A stretch of 64,000 nt of DNA from assembly GCF_043099315.1 (NCBI RefSeq), contig NZ_CP170746.1; one strand, given 5' to 3'. The position numbers were made by a program, and so were the translations under genes. Source of the stretch: Chlorogloeopsis fritschii. GTDB taxonomy: Bacteria; Cyanobacteriota; Cyanobacteriia; Cyanobacteriales; Nostocaceae. Under the pieces are notes generated by a model that worked only from the letters and a program-made list of their open reading frames with translations, searched no databases and was not told the DNA's origin. The first letter of the stretch is position 1, and each line of letters starts with the position of its first letter. This document shows, piece after piece, positions 17,936 through 26,514 of the stretch.

Positions 17936-19131
17936 TTATGGATATTGTTGTAACACTTGAGCATCGTTTCGATCGCACACCGGATGGCGCTGTGTGGACT
18001 CAAACAGCCTTTGCTCATCAGTTTTGGAAGCGCTATCTAGAAGTTTTCGATCGCGTGCGCGTAGTAGCCCGTGTGCGTGAGGTGCCTTTGATACCAGTCG
18101 GATCTAAACGTGCTGATGGTGAAAGGGTTTCATTTGCAGCAGTACCATACTATGTTGGCCCGTGGCAATATTTGCAGCGATCGCGTCAAGTCAAACGTGC
18201 TGCCCAAAATGCAGTGGGTATGAACGATGCCGTGATTCTACGTGTAGGTTCAACAATTGCTAACTGTGTCCAACCCTTGCTAGATAAAACTGGCCACCCC
18301 TACGCGGTCGAAGTTGTAGCCGATCCTTATGATGTCTTTGCTTCCGGCTCCATCAAGCATCCCCTCCGTCCATTGTTTCGTTGGTTTTTTCCCCGCCAAC
18401 TGCAACATCAATGTGCTAGAGCTTGCGCCGCCGCCTATGTCACCAAACAAGCCTTGCAGCAAAGATACCCATGTGCCAACTATTCTGTGGGCATCTCAGA
18501 TGTAGAACTTCCCGACTGGGCGATCGCCTCTCAGCCTCGTCCACAAATTCAAGAAGTACGCACATGGAATCTAATATTTGTGGGGACACTGGCTCAACTC
18601 TATAAAGCTCCCGACGTGCTGATCGATGCTGTTGCTATTTGTGTGCGTGAGGGATTAGACATCAAGTTGACTTTGATTGGAGATGGCAAGCACCGGACAG
18701 AATTAGAAGCACAAGTTAGAGCGTTGGGTTTGGGTAAGCGTGTTAGCTTTCTGGGTGTATTGCCCGCTGGCGATGCTGTGCGCCATCAGTTAGATCGAGC
18801 TGACCTTTTCATTTTGCCTTCCCATCAAGAAGGCTTGCCAAGAGCAATGGTAGAGGCGATGGGGCGATCGCTACCTGTAATTGGCTCTACAGTTGGTGGC
18901 ATTCCTGAGCTACTACCACCTGAAGATATGGTGCCGCCTGGTGATGCGACAGCTTTAGCTAGAAAAATTCAGGAAGTATTAACTAATCCAGAGCGCATGG
19001 CTTTGATGTCAGCTCGCAATCTAGAGAAAGCCAAAGAGTATACAGATGAAATTTTGCACGAAAAACGGATCGCATTCTATCAGTATGTGCGCGAACAAAC
19101 AGAACTTTGGTTAAGGCAGGCAAGGGGATAG
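17929..19131 (+). CDS. Glycosyltransferase family 4
   Basis: The 400-residue GT-B enzyme carries NLIFVGTLAQLYKAPDVLIDA, DIKLTLIGDGKHRTELEAQVRALGL and FILPSHQEGLPRAMVEAMGRSLPVIGSTVGGIPELL, with the donor-binding E(x7)E type motif. The N-terminal half contains a clear acceptor domain with PYYVGPWQYLQRSRQ. It starts at ATG 17929 or 17938, overlapping the stop of the unknown secreted protein. It probably adds one of the sugars of the repeat unit; donor unknown. Confidence 0.92.
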   Translation: MLIMDIVVTLEHRFDRTPDGAVWTQTAFAHQFWKRYLEVFDRVRVVARVREVPLIPVGSKRADGERVSFAAVPYYVGPWQYLQRSRQVKRAAQNAVGMNDAVILRVGSTIANCVQPLLDKTGHPYAVEVVADPYDVFASGSIKHPLRPLFRWFFPRQLQHQCARACAAAYVTKQALQQRYPCANYSVGISDVELPDWAIASQPRPQIQEVRTWNLIFVGTLAQLYKAPDVLIDAVAICVREGLDIKLTLIGDGKHRTELEAQVRALGLGKRVSFLGVLPAGDAVRHQLDRADLFILPSHQEGLPRAMVEAMGRSLPVIGSTVGGIPELLPPEDMVPPGDATALARKIQEVLTNPERMALMSARNLEKAKEYTDEILHEKRIAFYQYVREQTELWLRQARG

Positions 19132-19196
19132 GGAACAGAAAAGGAATACAGCGCGCTCGTGTCGAAAAATGGCTCAATATTTATGCGTAGGCACTT

Positions 19197-19934
19197 ATGA
19201 ATAATAGTTTTTTTGATGGAGAAAGAGGCTTAAATGCTAGTAATAACTACTCTGGATTTTGGACAGATCAAGAGTGGCGAGAATTTGAGCAAGCTTATCT
19301 CAAAGAACATAAGTACATCAGAGTGCAGCTAGTATGCAAACGCTTATTCGATATTGCGATCGCTCTTCTAGCGCTAATAGTTTTATCACCTGTCTTTGTG
19401 GTAGCTGCTTTGGCAATAAAACTTAATTCTCCCGGCCCAATTTTATTTTGTCAGGAACGTTTAGGAAGACTGGGAAAACCATTTACAATCTACAAATTTC
19501 GCACAATGGTTGATGGAGCTATCCACATGGGTGCTGGCATCAATACATTCAAAGGCGATCCTCGCATTACATCTGTTGGTAAATTCTTACGTGAATATCA
19601 TCTCGATGAATTACCTCAACTTTTCAATATTCTCGTTGGCGAAATGAGTTTAGTTGGGCCGCGCCCACTCTTAACTTCGGCTCTTTTAACCTATAATAAT
19701 TGCCAAAAACGACGTTTATTAATGCCACCAGGGTTAACAGCTTGGGAAGCAGTAAATGGTGGTTTAGAAAATAGTTTGGATGAACGGATCAAGCTAGACA
19801 TTTGGTATGTCAACAACTGGAATTTTTGGTTGGATATAGTAATTATTTTGCGAACGATTCCAGTAGTTCTCCGTAAAGAAGGAGTCTATGAAAAAGAAAG
19901 TGTTTTGACAACAGCTAACCAAACCAAAAAGTAA
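19197..19934 (+). CDS. Initiating sugar transferase (undecaprenyl-phosphate hexose-1-phosphate transferase type)
   Basis: The 245-residue protein is the short monotopic form of the bacterial sugar transferase family, with one hydrophobic segment (about 51-72, IAIALLALIVLSPVFVVAALAI). The signature follows: KLNSPGPILFCQERLGRLGKPFTIYKFRTM, then YHLDELPQLFNILVGEMSLVGPRPLL with the catalytic D-E pair, and LPGLT-like MPPGLTAWEAVNG. It would load the first sugar phosphate onto undecaprenyl phosphate. The N-terminal 45 residues are an unusual polar extension. Its presence mid-cluster gives the pathway its own priming step. Confidence 0.92.
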   Translation: MNNSFFDGERGLNASNNYSGFWTDQEWREFEQAYLKEHKYIRVQLVCKRLFDIAIALLALIVLSPVFVVAALAIKLNSPGPILFCQERLGRLGKPFTIYKFRTMVDGAIHMGAGINTFKGDPRITSVGKFLREYHLDELPQLFNILVGEMSLVGPRPLLTSALLTYNNCQKRRLLMPPGLTAWEAVNGGLENSLDERIKLDIWYVNNWNFWLDIVIILRTIPVVLRKEGVYEKESVLTTANQTKK

Positions 19935-19942
19935 AAACAACT

Positions 19943-20635
19943 ATGAAGATAGCAGTAATTCACCAACCACAGTATTTGCCCTATCTAGGATTCTTTCACA
20001 AGCTCCAAAAAGGTGACATTTTTGTAGTTATGGACAGTGTCCAGTTTCAGAGGCGTGGTGTTCAACATCGCAACCAAATCAAAACCTCTCAAGGAGCGCA
20101 ATGGTTGACTGTACCAGTTCTCCATCGTTCAAGAGACGAAGAGCGTATTAATGAGATGCTGATAAATTCAGAGTTTCCTTGGTCTCATAAGCATTGGCAT
20201 ACCTTGATGACAAATTATTCCCGCACTCCTTACTTCGACAAGTACAGTTCGGGACTCGAAGAAATACTAACCAGAGAATGGAATAATCTTTGTCAGCTCG
20301 ATATGGCACTGATTGAATGGGTGATGGAAAATTTGGGTATCAAAAAGTCAATAATCTATATGTCTGCATTGGAAGTTGAGGGTAATAAATCAGAACTACT
20401 AATTGATATTTGTAAAGCTGTAGGAGCCGATACTTACCTATCAGGTTCTGGAGGAAAAAATTATATGGATCTGGCAGCATTTGAAACTGCTGGTATCAAT
20501 GTTTTATGGCAAGAGTTTAGTTATCCAACTTATGCCCAAGCTTTTCCTGAATTAGGCTTCATACCTAATCTATCAATTGTGGATACTCTGTTTTGCTGCG
20601 GCCCAGAAACTAAAAAATTCTTAGAGCTTAATTGA
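19943..20635 (+). CDS. WbqC-like family protein
   Basis: The 230-residue protein starts with KIAVIHQPQYLPYLGFFHKLQKGDIFVVMD, the hallmark of the WbqC family, and contains VQFQRRGVQHRNQIKT and ADTYLSGSGGKNYMD. Family members occur in O-antigen and capsule clusters with aminosugar biosynthesis. A transferase role acting with aminotransferases is suspected but not proven. It is 8 bases after the sugar transferase and directly adjoins the PIG-L gene, so the three probably share a transcript. Confidence 0.88.
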   Translation: MKIAVIHQPQYLPYLGFFHKLQKGDIFVVMDSVQFQRRGVQHRNQIKTSQGAQWLTVPVLHRSRDEERINEMLINSEFPWSHKHWHTLMTNYSRTPYFDKYSSGLEEILTREWNNLCQLDMALIEWVMENLGIKKSIIYMSALEVEGNKSELLIDICKAVGADTYLSGSGGKNYMDLAAFETAGINVLWQEFSYPTYAQAFPELGFIPNLSIVDTLFCCGPETKKFLELN

Positions 20636-20643
20636 GGAAAACT

Positions 20644-21312
20644 ATGAGCAACAAGATACTAGTTATTGCACCTCATCCTGACGATGAAGTGCTGGGTGTT
20701 GGAGGCACAATAGCTCGATTTGCGGCTGAGGGAGCTGAAGTTTATGTAGCGATCGTGACTAAAGGGTGTCCACCCGATTATTCTGAGGAGATGACTCAAA
20801 AAGGCCGCCAAGAGGCTTTAGCTGCACATCATGTTTTAGGTGTTAAAGAAACCATATTTCTTTCATTTCCGGCAGCTAGATTAGATACTGTTCCCCATCG
20901 CGATGTTAACAGGCAAATATTTGAGTTAATTAAAAAATTTCAACCAGATACACTTTTTATTCCCTTTTATGGGGATATTCACATGGATCATCAAAGAGTT
21001 TTCTTATCGTCTTTGGTGGCAGCAAGACCAAATAATCCTTATGCTCCAAAAACAATATATGCTTACGAAACACTTTCAGAAACTAACTGGCACGCTCCTT
21101 ATCTAACAATTAACTTTGTCCCTAACGTTTTCGTTGATATCTCTCCTTACCTGGAAACAAAACTGGAAGCCATGCAAATGTATGCTTCACAAATTAGACC
21201 TTTCCCCGACGAGCGTTCTGAAGAAACATTGCGGGCATTAGCTACTTTACGTGGAAGTACAGTTAATCATTTTGCTGCTGAGGCTTTTTATCTAGTGAGA
21301 CAAGTTGTCTAA
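20644..21312 (+). CDS. PIG-L family deacetylase
   Basis: The product of about 222 residues has the metal-binding APHPDDE motif near residue 10 (ILVIAPHPDDEVLGVGG). The second histidine is in DIHMDHQRVFLSS, and the remaining landmarks are VYVAIVTKG and RQEALAAHHVLGV. Members remove N-acetyl groups from GlcNAc-containing lipids or sugars. The frame opens at 20632 inside wbqC, but ATG 20644 after TTGAGGAAAACT is the better start. Deacetylation would create a free amine on a sugar, relevant to the ligase and acyltransferase genes downstream. Confidence 0.92.
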   Translation: MSNKILVIAPHPDDEVLGVGGTIARFAAEGAEVYVAIVTKGCPPDYSEEMTQKGRQEALAAHHVLGVKETIFLSFPAARLDTVPHRDVNRQIFELIKKFQPDTLFIPFYGDIHMDHQRVFLSSLVAARPNNPYAPKTIYAYETLSETNWHAPYLTINFVPNVFVDISPYLETKLEAMQMYASQIRPFPDERSEETLRALATLRGSTVNHFAAEAFYLVRQVV

Positions 21313-21554
21313 GAAGGCAGGAGGAATAAATAGGGGATAGGAGATAGGAGACAGGTGACTAGCGGTATGGCAACTGATAAGGTAACGAACCACATAGACG
21401 CGCAAGCGGCTTCCCGCAGGGTAGGACACAAAGGACGCAAAGAAAGAGGTTGAACAGAGTTGTCTAAATTGTTTTACCCGGCAAAGTTGACTTGCCACCA
21501 GTTCAGCAAGGGCTACTTCAAGTTTGAAATGAGATATCCCTATGGAGGGGAACT

Positions 21555-22718
21555 ATGAATAAACTGTTAATAGTTGCGACAATTCCAATTACATTAAGTA
21601 GCTTTTTTACCTACATTACACGCCACTTGCAAGCTAAGGGCTGGCGTGTAGATGGGATGGCGGCTGGAATTTCTAGTGACTCTAAATGCTTGGAACTATT
21701 TGATCGAGTTTGGGATGTAGACTGGTCACGCAATCCTCTCAAGCCACAAAATCTGATGGTTGCCCCGCAACAAATTCGCGAGGTATTTGCAAAGCAGGAA
21801 TATGACATAGTAAATGTAACTACACCAGTAGCTGCATTTGTAACGCGGTATGCACTGAATGATTTGAGAAAGCAGGGAAGAGTGAAAGTGATTTATACTG
21901 CCCAAGGATTTCACTTCTACAATGGGGGGCCAATAATTAGAAACTCTGTCTTTCTGGGGCTAGAAAAGCTGGCTGCGCCCTGGACTGACTATCTAGTAGT
22001 GGTTAATCGCGAAGATGAAGAGTCAGCGAAGCGTCATCTTATTAAGCCTGAACAAGTCCGCTACATACCAGGAACAGGGCTAAATGTTGGACGTTTTAAT
22101 CGTCATGCCATTCCTGAAGCTGAAATTGTGCAGCTGCGGCAAGAGTTGGGTTTACTGCCTGAGACTCCATTGTTTCTCTCTGTCGCTGAGTTCATCAAGC
22201 GCAAACATCCCCAAGATGTTTTGAGAGCATTTGCTCGTCTAGCTCGCAAAGAAGCTTGTTTGGCTTTTGCGGGAAATGGGCCGTTAATGCCCCAGATGCA
22301 GCAGTTAGCATCTCAATTGGGGATACAAAATCAAGTTCGCTTTTTGGGGTTACGCCAGGATATTCCAACTTTAATGCGTACTGCGGTTGCAACTGTGCTG
22401 GCTTCTGATCGAGAGGGGTTGCCCAATTGTGTGATGGAGTCTTTGTGTATGGAAACTCCGGCGATCGGTACAGATATTCGTGGAACTAGGGACTTACTAG
22501 AAGGAGGCAGTGGTTTACTTTTCACAGTGGGAGACATTGAGGAACTGGCAGCGGCGATGGCATTGATTCTAGATAACCCAGAGGCAGCCAGAATTATAGC
22601 CCAGCGTGGACGTGAGCGGATTACGAATTATGAAGTGCCGCAAATCTTGAAGCAATACGAAGCTTTATATACGGAGGCTATATCGCAACCAGAATTTGCT
22701 ACTGCTTCAGCATTCTAA
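21555..22718 (+). CDS. Glycosyltransferase family 4 (EpsD/PglA-like)
   Basis: The 387-residue GT-B enzyme starts KLLIVATIPITLSSFFTYITRHLQAKGWRVDG. It contains YDIVNVTTPVAAFVTR, VIYTAQGFHFYNGG, FLSVAEFIKRKHPQDVLRAFARL, LAFAGNGPLMPQM and LASDREGLPNCVMESLCMETPAIGTD. The TAQGFHF segment is typical of transferases acting after N,N-diacetylbacillosamine-type priming sugars. The start at 21555 follows GGAGGGGAACT. A 240-base gap with a dispersed repeat separates it from the PIG-L gene, so a second promoter may lie here. Confidence 0.92.
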   Translation: MNKLLIVATIPITLSSFFTYITRHLQAKGWRVDGMAAGISSDSKCLELFDRVWDVDWSRNPLKPQNLMVAPQQIREVFAKQEYDIVNVTTPVAAFVTRYALNDLRKQGRVKVIYTAQGFHFYNGGPIIRNSVFLGLEKLAAPWTDYLVVVNREDEESAKRHLIKPEQVRYIPGTGLNVGRFNRHAIPEAEIVQLRQELGLLPETPLFLSVAEFIKRKHPQDVLRAFARLARKEACLAFAGNGPLMPQMQQLASQLGIQNQVRFLGLRQDIPTLMRTAVATVLASDREGLPNCVMESLCMETPAIGTDIRGTRDLLEGGSGLLFTVGDIEELAAAMALILDNPEAARIIAQRGRERITNYEVPQILKQYEALYTEAISQPEFATASAF

Positions 22719-22755
22719 TCAATTCCACAGCCTTATCCGGGTAAAGGTAAATGCA

Positions 22756-23517
22756 ATGACGACTATAGCGATCGCCAATAATACAGATACTAAAAATCCT
22801 AACAAACCGTATCAATTTAGATGTTTTCGTGATTTGCAGTGGTCAGACATTAACTGCGATCTGCATATGCATACTAGTTGGACAGACGGCAAAGCTAGAG
22901 TTTCAGACATCCTGCAATTGTCTGTTCAAAAAGGTTTGAGTTGCGTAGCTTTTACAGAGCATGTTCGTAAAAGTACAAATTGGTTTCCAGAGTTTGTACA
23001 AGAAGTTAGGTCATACGCAGAGGCTTATCCTCAACTTCGGGTGCTAGTTGGTTGTGAAGCAAAGGCTCTTGATACCAATGGTGGCTTTGATGTCTCAGAG
23101 GAAATTTTGGCTGAGTGCGATTTGGTATTAGGTAGCGTTCACCGCTTTCCAAATGGGCAAGGGGGGTATATTAACGTGTCTAGATTGACACTAGAGGAGT
23201 TTGCTCAAATTGAATTTGAATTAGCTCTTGGCTTGCTGAAGTTTGCTCCTATAGATGTGTTAGCTCATCCTGGTGGTATGTATTCTAGGCTTCACGATGA
23301 GTTTCCAACAGACTTCATGCGCGAGTTAATGAAGGTGAGCTTAGAGCGAAAAATTGCTGTAGAAATTAATACGTATTATCTGCGCAATTTACCCAATTTC
23401 CTAGAGTTATGCGCAGAAATTAATCCCTATGTTTCTATTGGTTCAGACGTGCATCGTCTTGAGCAACTGGCTAATTGTCGAGATCAATTACATGGTTTAG
23501 GAGTCGGAGCGCCATGA
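22756..23517 (+). CDS. PHP-domain phosphoesterase-like protein
   Basis: The product of about 253 residues contains the PHP metal-binding motifs DLHMHTSWTDG, GLSCVAFTEHVR, LVGCEAKALDT, VLGSVHRF, DVLAHPGG and IGSDVHRLEQL, matching the histidinol-phosphatase/PHP layout. The substrate may be a phosphorylated sugar or a phosphoester on the polymer. The frame is open back to 22696, inside the upstream glycosyltransferase gene. ATG 22756 with AAAGG 9 bases upstream is the likely start. Its stop overlaps the ATP-grasp start in an ATGA arrangement, so the two are translationally coupled. Confidence 0.85.
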   Translation: MTTIAIANNTDTKNPNKPYQFRCFRDLQWSDINCDLHMHTSWTDGKARVSDILQLSVQKGLSCVAFTEHVRKSTNWFPEFVQEVRSYAEAYPQLRVLVGCEAKALDTNGGFDVSEEILAECDLVLGSVHRFPNGQGGYINVSRLTLEEFAQIEFELALGLLKFAPIDVLAHPGGMYSRLHDEFPTDFMRELMKVSLERKIAVEINTYYLRNLPNFLELCAEINPYVSIGSDVHRLEQLANCRDQLHGLGVGAP

Positions 23518-24521
23518 AAGTATTCGTAACCGGAGCGGGTGCTTTATTAGGTCAAGGCATTATCAAGTGCTTGCGAATGGCTGATACTCCTTACCATATC
23601 ATTGCGGTAGATCCCGATCCTCGGTCTGTCGGGTTGTATTGGGCAGATCAAGCATATTTAGTTCCCCTGGCGATCGATCCATCTTATTTAGATGTAGTCT
23701 GCCGGATTCTTGAGCGTGAAAGACCTGATGTCGTCTTGATTGGCACAGATATAGAACTGATGATATATGCTCAAAACAAGTTAGAACTGGAATCTAGGTA
23801 TAAAACGCGAATCATTGTTAGCCCACCCCATGTTATCCAAATTGCTGATGATAAATGGTTGACTTATGAGTTTCTGCTCAAAAATGGATTTCCTTATCCT
23901 AAATCAGTATTGCCTAGCGGGATTTGCGATCTGTTGCGGGAGTGTGATTTTCCATTAATCGTTAAGCCTCGGATTGGTGCTCGCTCTGTTGGTGTTCACC
24001 TTGTCAAGAATGAGGAAGAATTAAATCAAGCCTTGCGTTGTGTGGAAAATCCTATCATTCAAGAATGTGTTGCTACTGCTAGCCAAGAGTATACTAGTGG
24101 CGTGGTGGTAGACATGGAGGGAATTGTCAAGGCAGTAGTCACCATGAGGCGCGAACTACGGGATGGTAATACTTATCGTGCCTATGTTGAACCTGACGCT
24201 CCTTTCAACTCTTTGCTAGCTAAGATTGCAGAACAGCTTGGTGGGGTGGGGCCTTTAAATTTTCAATTCCGAGTCGATCAAGGAATCCCTAAAATTTTTG
24301 AGATCAATGCCCGTTTCTCTGGTACGTCTCCTTTGCGTGCCCATGCTGGATTCAACTCGGTAGACTATCTCATCAAACATTATGTTCTGGGCGATCCGAT
24401 TCCGGTGCCGCAACTACGAGCGATCGCTATGTTCAAGTATTGGAATGAAATTGTGGTTGAACCAGAGCAAGTTGAACTAATCACAAATAATTTAGGACGT
24501 GTCGATACCGTAGTTTCATGA
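23514..24521 (+). CDS. ATP-grasp domain protein (carbamoyl-phosphate-synthase-like ligase)
   Basis: The product of about 335 residues begins KVFVTGAGALLGQGIIKCLRM, the Rossmann pre-ATP-grasp domain. The ATP-binding region follows (FPLIVKPRIGARSVGVHLVK, PIIQECV, EYTSGVVVD) and the metal site FQFRVDQGIPKIFEINARFSG. Enzymes of this class form amide bonds from a carboxylate and an amine using ATP. Relatives in surface-polysaccharide clusters are often annotated as CarB-like. It overlaps the PHP gene by 4 bases. With two acyltransferase-like genes just downstream, an amide or peptide decoration of a sugar is plausible; this is inference. Confidence 0.85.
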   Translation: MKVFVTGAGALLGQGIIKCLRMADTPYHIIAVDPDPRSVGLYWADQAYLVPLAIDPSYLDVVCRILERERPDVVLIGTDIELMIYAQNKLELESRYKTRIIVSPPHVIQIADDKWLTYEFLLKNGFPYPKSVLPSGICDLLRECDFPLIVKPRIGARSVGVHLVKNEEELNQALRCVENPIIQECVATASQEYTSGVVVDMEGIVKAVVTMRRELRDGNTYRAYVEPDAPFNSLLAKIAEQLGGVGPLNFQFRVDQGIPKIFEINARFSGTSPLRAHAGFNSVDYLIKHYVLGDPIPVPQLRAIAMFKYWNEIVVEPEQVELITNNLGRVDTVVS

Positions 24522-24546
24522 ACAAAAAACTAAAGAAGTACAACTC

Positions 24547-25416
24547 ATGAGTTCTATACAAATACTGGATGTAAAAAAAGCTGTCCTCAACTCCATGACG
24601 GAAGAAGAATTCGCAAACTGGCAAGTAGAGCAGGGAAAGCAGGTTATTTACCATCAGGGTTGTTATTGGCAGCAAACACTTACAGGCTTTTATGAACCTC
24701 TGCATTGGCTGGCTCGCTTGAGTGCAGAGCAGGCGACTTGCCCAGTGTCATTTTCTTGGGGATTTAGGGCGGCTTTGCGCGATCAGAATGCTACAGCAGC
24801 CAATGGCTCAATACCTGTTCATTTGTTATCTAATCTTCAAAACTACAGTTTGCACATCTTGTCAGCAAATCGTAGAAAACATCTACGCCAGTGTCAAAAG
24901 AAAGTAAATATTTTCCAGCTAACTTCTCCAAAGTTGCTGCAAGAACAGGGGTATGAAGTCGTTATTTCAGCAGCAAAACGAACAGAATATTTGAAAATAC
25001 CCTCGAAAACTGAATATCTTGCCAGTTTGACAAACTATGTAGATTCTAAGCGCCGATTAATACTTGTAGGTTTGATTGGCGATAAATTAGGAGGCTATAT
25101 TTCTGGATATGCTGTGAGTGGAACTGCTTATTTCGAGCATCTTTATATCTCAACGGAGGCGATAACAACCAATATTAACTTAGGGTTAGTATTTGAGTTT
25201 GTGCAAGCCTGCCAACACTCTGACACAATTCATGAACTTGTCAATGGTTTGCACTCACCTGAAGATGAAAAGCTCTGTATTTTTAAAGATGGAATAGGCT
25301 TTTCAGTCAAGCATATTCCAGCTAGAGTGCAAATGAATCCTATCATCGCCCAATTGATTCGCTGGCGATATCCATACAAATATTATCGCTTAACAGGACG
25401 GAAAGAACGGAAGTAA
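24547..25416 (+). CDS. GNAT-fold/FemAB-like protein
   Basis: The 289-residue product is weakly recognisable. The C-terminal half has RKHLRQCQKKV, then LILVGLIGDKLGGYISGYAVSGTAYFEHLYIS, which matches the strand-loop-strand core of GNAT and FemAB acyltransferases, and ends with IRWRYPYKYYRLTG. The N-terminal part is unassigned. It lies directly between the ATP-grasp gene and a clearer FemAB-like gene (25 bases downstream), suggesting a pair acting on the same molecule. A role in transferring an acyl or aminoacyl group to a sugar is inferred from context. Confidence 0.65.
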   Translation: MSSIQILDVKKAVLNSMTEEEFANWQVEQGKQVIYHQGCYWQQTLTGFYEPLHWLARLSAEQATCPVSFSWGFRAALRDQNATAANGSIPVHLLSNLQNYSLHILSANRRKHLRQCQKKVNIFQLTSPKLLQEQGYEVVISAAKRTEYLKIPSKTEYLASLTNYVDSKRRLILVGLIGDKLGGYISGYAVSGTAYFEHLYISTEAITTNINLGLVFEFVQACQHSDTIHELVNGLHSPEDEKLCIFKDGIGFSVKHIPARVQMNPIIAQLIRWRYPYKYYRLTGRKERK

Positions 25417-25440
25417 ACATAGAAATTTTGGCTCCTCACC

Positions 25441-26505
25441 ATGAATATTCAAGTCATTGATATCACTAATCCTTTGTGGTTACAAACTCTGGTAAAGCTT
25501 CGTTATGACATTTATCATTTGCCTGAGTATGTGTATTTAGAGTCGAAAAGAAATAAAGCGATACCTGAGGCTATTGTGATAGTCGATGAGGAAAAAATCT
25601 TTTTTCTACCTTACTTACTACGTCGGTGTGATGATTTATTTGACGATGAGCTTACAACAGAAGTTTTTGATATTGTCTCGCCCTATGGTTATCCTGGATT
25701 TTTATTAAATGAAGCTGCTGCTGCCACTCCAGGATTTTTAAACTTGGCGATAGATAAACTTACAGAAGTGTTGCGGAATAAACAAGTTTGTTCAGGATTT
25801 ATCAGACTTCATCCCATACTTAACCAGAATTTGACTCAGTTAAACAGTGATATTTTAAAGGAGAATGGCACGACAGTTGCTATTGATTTGACACTAGATG
25901 CTCAGGATATTTGGCATCAAACCAGACCAGCACATCGTAATAAGATTAATAGATGCAAGCGTTCTGGTTTTAAGGCTAAAATGATGCCTCTTCATAAATA
26001 CATCGATGAGTTCAATCTTATTTATGAAGAAACAATGAATCGAGTAGAAGCTAAAGACTTCTATTATTTTGGAAGAAAATACTTTGAAGATATAGCTTAT
26101 TTCTTGGGAGATAAACTGCATCTATGTATTGTTGAATTTCATAAGCAAATAGCTTGTGCAGGTTTGTTTGCTGAATGCTGTGGAATAGTTCAGTATCACC
26201 TGGGCGGTACGCAAACAAAGTTTTTGAAAGATGCTCCAAGCAAGCTCATGTTTGATTATGTGAGATTCTGGGCAAAGGAACGCGGCAACCAAGTTTTTCA
26301 TTTAGGTGGGGGGCTAGGAAGTTCTCAAGATAGTCTCTACCATTTCAAAGCAGGTTTTTCTAAACAAAGCTACACTTTCTCGACATTACGCTTAATTACA
26401 GACGAAGAAAAATATCGCTATCTAGTTGAATTGCGTGCAAAAAAATTAAACATTCAAACTGAAGAATTACTCAAATCAGATTTTTTTCCTGCCTATCGTT
26501 CTTAA
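25441..26505 (+). CDS. FemAB/GNAT-like acyltransferase (Acetyltransf_6 type)
   Basis: The 354-residue protein shows the FemAB-type double GNAT layout. FIRLHPILNQNLTQL lies in the first half and the typical TRPAHRNKINRCKRSGFKAK precedes a helix-rich insertion. The second core follows: LCIVEFHKQIACAGLFAECCGIVQYHLGG, then PSKLMFDYVRFWAKERGNQVFHLGGGLGS. The HLGGG stretch is characteristic of polysaccharide-cluster FemAB proteins. Such enzymes transfer amino acids from aminoacyl-tRNA or acyl groups from CoA. It is 9 bases from the DegT gene. Confidence 0.82.
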   Translation: MNIQVIDITNPLWLQTLVKLRYDIYHLPEYVYLESKRNKAIPEAIVIVDEEKIFFLPYLLRRCDDLFDDELTTEVFDIVSPYGYPGFLLNEAAAATPGFLNLAIDKLTEVLRNKQVCSGFIRLHPILNQNLTQLNSDILKENGTTVAIDLTLDAQDIWHQTRPAHRNKINRCKRSGFKAKMMPLHKYIDEFNLIYEETMNRVEAKDFYYFGRKYFEDIAYFLGDKLHLCIVEFHKQIACAGLFAECCGIVQYHLGGTQTKFLKDAPSKLMFDYVRFWAKERGNQVFHLGGGLGSSQDSLYHFKAGFSKQSYTFSTLRLITDEEKYRYLVELRAKKLNIQTEELLKSDFFPAYRS

Positions 26506-26514
26506 GAAGAAGGG